18,056 nucleotides of DNA from Chloroflexota bacterium. Its GTDB lineage: Bacteria; Chloroflexota; Limnocylindria; Limnocylindrales; CSP1-4. A model generated the notes under the pieces. The model did no database searches. It was not told the DNA's origin and worked only from the letters and a program-made list of their open reading frames with translations. The stretch lies in NCBI GenBank assembly GCA_021777365.1, contig JAJYDP010000017.1:1-18056 (forward strand), given 5' to 3'. The position numbers and the translations under genes are program-made. Below, in pieces: positions 14,246 through 18,056 of the stretch (its first letter is position 1; each line of letters starts with the position of its first letter).

Positions 14246-15786
14246 GCTTCCTCCTCGTTGAAAACAGTCAGGTCAAATCCGAACTCGGACCCGCCACCCG
14301 GACGGGGCCGGGCCCAGGCGTGGCCGCCCATGGCTTCCACCAGGCGGCGGCAGACGAACAGCCCGATTCCCGCGCCCCCGTTCATCCGGGATGCGGTCAC
14401 CGAGCGATCGACGAGATCGAAGATGCGGTCGGCCTCGTCCACGGGAAATCCCGGGCCTTCGTCGAGGACCCGGACCTCCACACGGTCGCCGACCTCGGCA
14501 ATGGTCAGCAGCACTGTACCCCCGGGAGGGCCATGCCTGGCGGCGTTGGCCAGGAGGTTGCGCGCGGCCTGCTCGACGGAGGCGCGCTCGGCCCGCACCG
14601 GGGGGAGTCCGGCGGGTGTCTGCACGACGAACCGCGTGCCGGCGAACCTCGTTCGCTCCGCCTCGACCAGCTCCGGCAGGACCCGCTGGAGCAGCACCGG
14701 CTCGCTCGCGAGTGACCCGGGCGTGATGGACTCGAACCGGGCGAGCACCAGCAGGTCCTCGACCAGCCGGTACAGGCGATCCGACTCGGCGGCGATGTCG
14801 CGGTAGACCTCCTGCCGGACCGCGGGGGCGAGCGAGCCGCGGGCGCCGCCGAGCACCTTCGACCCGGCGTAGATGGTCGTGACCGGGGTCCGCAGCTCGT
14901 GTGACAGCACCCCGATGAACGCCTCGTGGGCACGCCTGGTGGCGCGGGCCTCGGTCACGTCGCGGATCAGGAAGATGGTCGCCGTGACCGGGGCGAGCCC
15001 GGGCCCGAAGCCGGCATCGGCGGTCACGGGGTACGACGCCAGCGAGAGCCACTGCCCGGGCCGGGTGCGGAGCTGCAGCTCCACCGGCCCCTGCGGGTCG
15101 GGCGCACCGGGGGCCGGGGCGCACGCGTCCGGATCGTCCAGCGACACGCGGACCTGGTCCCAGCACTCGAGCCGGTCACCGAGGAGCGCGCGGGCCGCCG
15201 GGTTGGCACGGCGGATGCCGCCGTCCGGATCGCAGACCACCACCCCGTCACCGAGGGCATCGGTCATCGCGGCGAACTCGGCGGCACGGGCCCGCTCCGC
15301 CTGGGTCAGCCGCCCGAGGCGCGCCTCCGCGGCCGCGTGCTCGGTCACGTCCCGGGCGACGCAGACGATGCGTCCGGTGCCGACGTCGCGCCCGGCGTAT
15401 CGGAGGGAGACCTCCACCGGGATCAGCGAGCCGTCCCTGCGACGGTGCAGCGTGCCGACCGTCCGCGACGGGAGCCTCCCGTCGAGCAGAGGCTCCAGCA
15501 GCGCGCGGTACCCGCGCTCGTCGTAGAGCGGCTGGAGGTCGAGCGGCGTCATCCGCAGGAGCTCGTCGCGCGTGTATCCCACCTGGGCGGTCGCGCCCGC
15601 GTTGGCGTGGACGAACCGCAGGGTCACCGGATCGAGCAGGAAGACGCCGTCGGACACTGCGTCGAGCACGGCCGCAAGCTCGCCCCGGTCAGACCGGCCG
15701 GTCGGACCTCCGAGGGGCGTCTGCTCCGCCACGGTCGCCTGCCCCGTCTTCCCGGGGGCAGCCTCCGCGCGGGCTGCTGTCGACAT
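14242..15786 (-). CDS. Soluble PAS-PAS histidine kinase
   Basis: 514 residues without a membrane segment. PAS 1 is about 35-150 (AVLDAVSDGVFLLDPVTLRFVHANAGA...RDGSLIPVEVSLRY...IVCVARDVTEHAAAE). PAS 2 is about 170-280 and is less regular, with an insertion around DDPDACAPAPGAPDPQG. The HisKA domain carries phosphorylated H296 (FIGVLSHELRTPVTTIY). The ATPase domain has its N box at 410-417 (NLLANAAR), G1 at 442-446 (DEGPG), F box IFDLVDR and G2 GGAGIGLFVCRRLVEAMGG. All catalytic residues are present, so it should autophosphorylate and pass phosphate to the regulator downstream. The cytoplasmic PAS pair suggests sensing of redox, O2 or a ligand. ATG at 15786 has GGGAGA 5 nt upstream. It lies on the same strand 178 nt after the oxidase small-subunit gene. 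Confidence 0.94.
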   Translation of the reverse strand: MSTAARAEAAPGKTGQATVAEQTPLGGPTGRSDRGELAAVLDAVSDGVFLLDPVTLRFVHANAGATAQVGYTRDELLRMTPLDLQPLYDERGYRALLEPLLDGRLPSRTVGTLHRRRDGSLIPVEVSLRYAGRDVGTGRIVCVARDVTEHAAAEARLGRLTQAERARAAEFAAMTDALGDGVVVCDPDGGIRRANPAARALLGDRLECWDQVRVSLDDPDACAPAPGAPDPQGPVELQLRTRPGQWLSLASYPVTADAGFGPGLAPVTATIFLIRDVTEARATRRAHEAFIGVLSHELRTPVTTIYAGSKVLGGARGSLAPAVRQEVYRDIAAESDRLYRLVEDLLVLARFESITPGSLASEPVLLQRVLPELVEAERTRFAGTRFVVQTPAGLPPVRAERASVEQAARNLLANAARHGPPGGTVLLTIAEVGDRVEVRVLDEGPGFPVDEADRIFDLVDRSVTASRMNGGAGIGLFVCRRLVEAMGGHAWARPRPGGGSEFGFDLTVFNEEEA

Positions 15787-15867
15787 CGATTCTCCCGTGC
15801 TGGGTCCCGACGTCCGGCGCCGGGCACGGACGACGAGCCGTCGGCGAGCGCCCCGCCGACGCGCGTG

Positions 15868-15931
15868 TCCTATTGCGACACAGCGGCCGTCCCGCGGTCC
15901 CCCGGTACGGGTCGGGATCCTGTTGCGAAAC
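15868..15931. repeat. Direct repeat upstream of the histidine kinase
   Basis: TCCTATTGCGACAC (15868-15881) and TCCTGTTGCGAAAC (15918-15931) match at 12 of 14 positions, 50 bp apart, in the 178-bp gap between the oxidase genes and the kinase gene. A short GGCCG-AAC-CGGCC hairpin (15943-15955) lies just after the oxidase small-subunit stop. The repeat could be a regulator site; no clear -35/-10 pair was found. Confidence 0.5.
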
Positions 15932-15964
15932 CGTTGCAGTCCGGCCGAACCGGCCCCGCGCGGT

Positions 15965-16447
15965 CTACGCCCGGTGGGCGCGGGCGGCCCGCTCCTCGTC
16001 CTCGGAGAGGGCCCGGATCTCGGCACCCACCTCGCGCAGCCACTCCCGCACCCCCAGCAGCAGCGGGATCACGGCTGCGGCGACGCTCCAGAGCCCGAAG
16101 ATGAGCCCGAGCGCGGCCATCGCGACGGCGACGCCGATCAGGAACGGGGCGATGGAGCCGACCGGGATCCGCCCGCCCTCGTCCCCGAACGGACGGTCCT
16201 CGCCCGGCCGCTCGCTGGTGCCGATCAGGTCGAAGATGCGCGCCCCGATCCCTGCCGGCTGCGTGGCGACCCCCGTCGCGCCCTGGGGCTGGCCGCGGCG
16301 AAGCATGAAGAAGAGCGAGAACGATGCCACGCCGAAGCCGGCCAGCAGGACCGTCCCGATCGCGTCCTGGCTGAGCAACCAGTAGACCGTGGCGACGACG
16401 ACCGCGAAGAGGCAGCTCCGGATGAAGACGCGGGTTTCCTCGGGCAC
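15965..16447 (-). CDS. Cytochrome c oxidase small subunit (subunit IV-like, CtaF type)
   Basis: 160 residues with four likely membrane helices: two near the N-terminus (VFIRSCLFAVVVATVYWLL, AIGTVLLAGFGVASFSLFFML) and two near the C-terminus (SIAPFLIGVAVAMAALGLIFGLW, SVAAAVIPLLLGV). A hydrophilic loop of about 45 residues lies between the pairs, and the tail is charged (REWLREVGAEIRALSEDEERAARA). Topology, size and position 3 nt after the subunit I gene suggest the small subunit IV of actinobacterial-type oxidases, which stabilises the complex and has no metal site. Sequence similarity in such subunits is weak, so the name rests mostly on context. The GTG start has AGGGGGG 7 nt upstream, inside the end of the subunit I gene. 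Confidence 0.75.
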   Translation of the reverse strand: MPEETRVFIRSCLFAVVVATVYWLLSQDAIGTVLLAGFGVASFSLFFMLRRGQPQGATGVATQPAGIGARIFDLIGTSERPGEDRPFGDEGGRIPVGSIAPFLIGVAVAMAALGLIFGLWSVAAAVIPLLLGVREWLREVGAEIRALSEDEERAARAHRA

Positions 16448-16450
16448 CGG

Positions 16451-18056
16451 CTAGCCCCCCTGCGTCAGCGGGGATGGTGCCGCCCCACCGCCCGTCGCCT
16501 GCGCGGCCATCCGGGCGTCGAAGACCGGCCGATCCGAGCGGATCGGCGGGATCGAGTCGAAGTTGTGCTCGGGCGGCGGGGACGTGGTGGCCCACTCGAG
16601 GGCGAACCCGCCCCAGGGATCGTCGGGCGCCGTGGCCGGCTGGCGCAGGGCGGCGAAGATCGCCACCAGGAACGGGATGGTGCCGAGGCCGAGGACGATC
16701 GCCCCAACGGTGGCCAGGGTATTGAGGTCGCTCCACCCGGTGGCCGGCGCGTAGTCGGCGATCCGCCGGGGCATGCCGTCCAGGCCCAGCTGGTACATCG
16801 GCAGCAGCGTCAGCGGCGTCCCCACCACCCAGGCCAGGAAGTGCAGCCGCCCGAGCCGCTCGTCCAGGAACCGGCCGGTCATCTTGGGGAACCAGTAGTA
16901 GAACCCCGCGAAGGTGAGGAAGACCGTCCCGCCGATCAGCACGTTGTGGAAGTGGGCCACGATGAAGTACGAGTCGTTGAACTGGAAGTCGAGCGGCGGC
17001 GAGGCCGCCATCACCCCCGAGATCCCGCCGATGGTGAACGTGTAGAGCATCCCGATGCAGAAGAGCATCGCGGTGGTGAGGCGGATCTGGCCGCGCCACA
17101 TGGTGGCGATCCAGTTGAAGATCTTCACGCCGGTGGGCACCGCGATCAGGTAGGACATCACGCTGAAGAACGCGTCGTTCACCACGCCGGTCGTGAACAT
17201 GTGGTGGGCCCAGACCGCCATCGAGAGGAAGGCGATGGAGAAGGTCGCGGTCACGATCTGCCGGTAGCCGAAGATCGGCCGGCGGCTGAAGACGGCCACG
17301 ACCTCGCTCATGATCCCGAAGAACGGCAGGATGATGATGTAGACCTCGGGATGCCCGAAGAACCAGAAGAGGTCCTGCCAGATCACGGCGTCCCCGCCCT
17401 GCGCGGGCTGGAAGATGCTCCCGCCCAGGTGGCGGTCGATGAAGAGCATGGCGAGCGCGGCGGTGAGGGGCGGGAACGCGAACAGGATCATGGCCGACGT
17501 CACCAGCATGTTCCAGGTGAAGATCGGCATCCGGAACATGGTCATGCCGGGAGCGCGCTTGGTGAAGATCGTCGCGATGAAGTTCACGGCGCCGAAGATC
17601 CCCGAGAAGCCGACCATCCCGACCCCCAGGATCCAGAGGTCCATCCCGGTCCCCTGGGTGTAGCCGTCCGACAGCGGGACGTACGAGGTCCAGCCGTTCT
17701 GCGCGGCACCCCCGGCCACACCGAACCCCGAGACGACGATGATTCCGCCGAAGAGGAAGAACCAGTAGGACAGCGCGTTCAGGCGGGGGAACGCCATGTC
17801 CGCGGCGCCGATCTGCAGCGGGATGAAGTAGTTCCCGAACCCGATCGCCACCGGCGTGGCGAAGAACAGCAGCATCAGCGTGCCGTGGATCGTGAACAGC
17901 TGGTTGTAGTCCGAGGTCGTCATGAACTGGAGCCCCGGCGCTGCCAGCTCGGCCCGCATGAACTCCGCCATCAGCCCGGCCAGCAGGAAGAAGACGATCG
18001 CGCTGCCCAGGTACATGAGCCCGATCTTCTTGTGGTCGGTGGTGGTGAGCCAGCCC
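16451..18056 (-). CDS. ctaD: Cytochrome c oxidase subunit I (aa3 type), 5' end cut by window
   Basis: Catalytic subunit of a haem-copper oxidase that reduces O2 to water and pumps protons. 534 residues are visible; the first visible residues [18 protein letters not shown] are a few tens of residues from the usual N-terminus, and the start lies outside the window. Numbering from the first full codon, haem a ligands are H57 and H370, the haem a3 ligand is H368 (HFHNVL), and CuB ligands are H235, H284 and H285. The Tyr cross-linked to CuB is Y239 in GHPEVY. Proton-channel residues are present: D86 (GAADMAFPR), E237 and K311 (PTGVK). This makes it an A1-type enzyme with both D and K channels. The tail [21 protein letters not shown] is typical of the subunit. 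Followed by the small-subunit gene. Confidence 0.97.
   Translation of the reverse strand, partial: GWLTTTDHKKIGLMYLGSAIVFFLLAGLMAEFMRAELAAPGLQFMTTSDYNQLFTIHGTLMLLFFATPVAIGFGNYFIPLQIGAADMAFPRLNALSYWFFLFGGIIVVSGFGVAGGAAQNGWTSYVPLSDGYTQGTGMDLWILGVGMVGFSGIFGAVNFIATIFTKRAPGMTMFRMPIFTWNMLVTSAMILFAFPPLTAALAMLFIDRHLGGSIFQPAQGGDAVIWQDLFWFFGHPEVYIIILPFFGIMSEVVAVFSRRPIFGYRQIVTATFSIAFLSMAVWAHHMFTTGVVNDAFFSVMSYLIAVPTGVKIFNWIATMWRGQIRLTTAMLFCIGMLYTFTIGGISGVMAASPPLDFQFNDSYFIVAHFHNVLIGGTVFLTFAGFYYWFPKMTGRFLDERLGRLHFLAWVVGTPLTLLPMYQLGLDGMPRRIADYAPATGWSDLNTLATVGAIVLGLGTIPFLVAIFAALRQPATAPDDPWGGFALEWATTSPPPEHNFDSIPPIRSDRPVFDARMAAQATGGGAAPSPLTQGG

Overview
This is a very GC-rich bacterial window with compact operons, Shine-Dalgarno-led starts (several GTG) and recognisable -35/-10 elements. 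The gene content (a cytoplasmic-facing NarGHJI, an A-type aa3 oxidase followed by a small subunit IV-like gene, NCS1 permease, IclR, OmpR-type two-component system, Asp-box propeller plus MoaD-like carrier) suits a soil or sediment bacterium of the Actinomycetota or Chloroflexota. Nothing in the window settles which; this is inference from composition and gene style.

Layout. (1) 2-6592, plus strand: a complete narGHJI operon for the membrane-bound respiratory molybdenum nitrate reductase, with a 2-nt gap or 4-nt stop/start overlaps between genes. All Fe-S ligands, the Mo-ligand Asp and the four haem-ligand His line up with the E. coli enzyme. (2) 6605-7060, minus: a small unknown lipoprotein converging on narI. 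(3) 7099-7558, plus: a promoter-like region with three copies of a GATCGATCCAG-type repeat, then a small unknown gene with two in-frame starts that each have a good ribosome-binding site. (4) 7702-7777: tRNA-Gly(TCC) with encoded CCA. (5) 8036-9481, minus: NCS1 (cytosine/purine-type) permease with its own promoter. (6) 9714-11073, minus: a six-Asp-box beta-propeller protein followed by a MoaD/ThiS-like protein ending in Gly-Gly, behind a promoter with a perfect TTGACA. (7) 11218-11631, minus: two-ACT-domain protein. (8) 11850-12407, minus: NUDIX hydrolase, divergent from (9) 12589-13410, plus: IclR regulator with a palindrome at its own promoter. (10) 13469-15786, minus: overlapping histidine kinase and response regulator genes; the kinase has tandem PAS domains and no membrane segment. 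(11) 15965-18056, minus: a cytochrome c oxidase small subunit and subunit I, the latter cut by the window edge.

Functional reading. The window brings together two terminal respiratory branches (nitrate and O2), with a soluble PAS kinase/regulator pair directly downstream of the oxidase genes that could sense redox or energy state. The middle is a set of small transcription units. The most unusual are the propeller/MoaD-like pair, whose joint role is unknown to me, and a GTTCCG/CGGAAC palindrome that appears both at the IclR promoter and upstream of the permease promoter. I saw no CRISPR array, transposase, phage gene, integrase or defence system, and no gene-free stretch above 300 bases apart from the segment that holds the tRNA.
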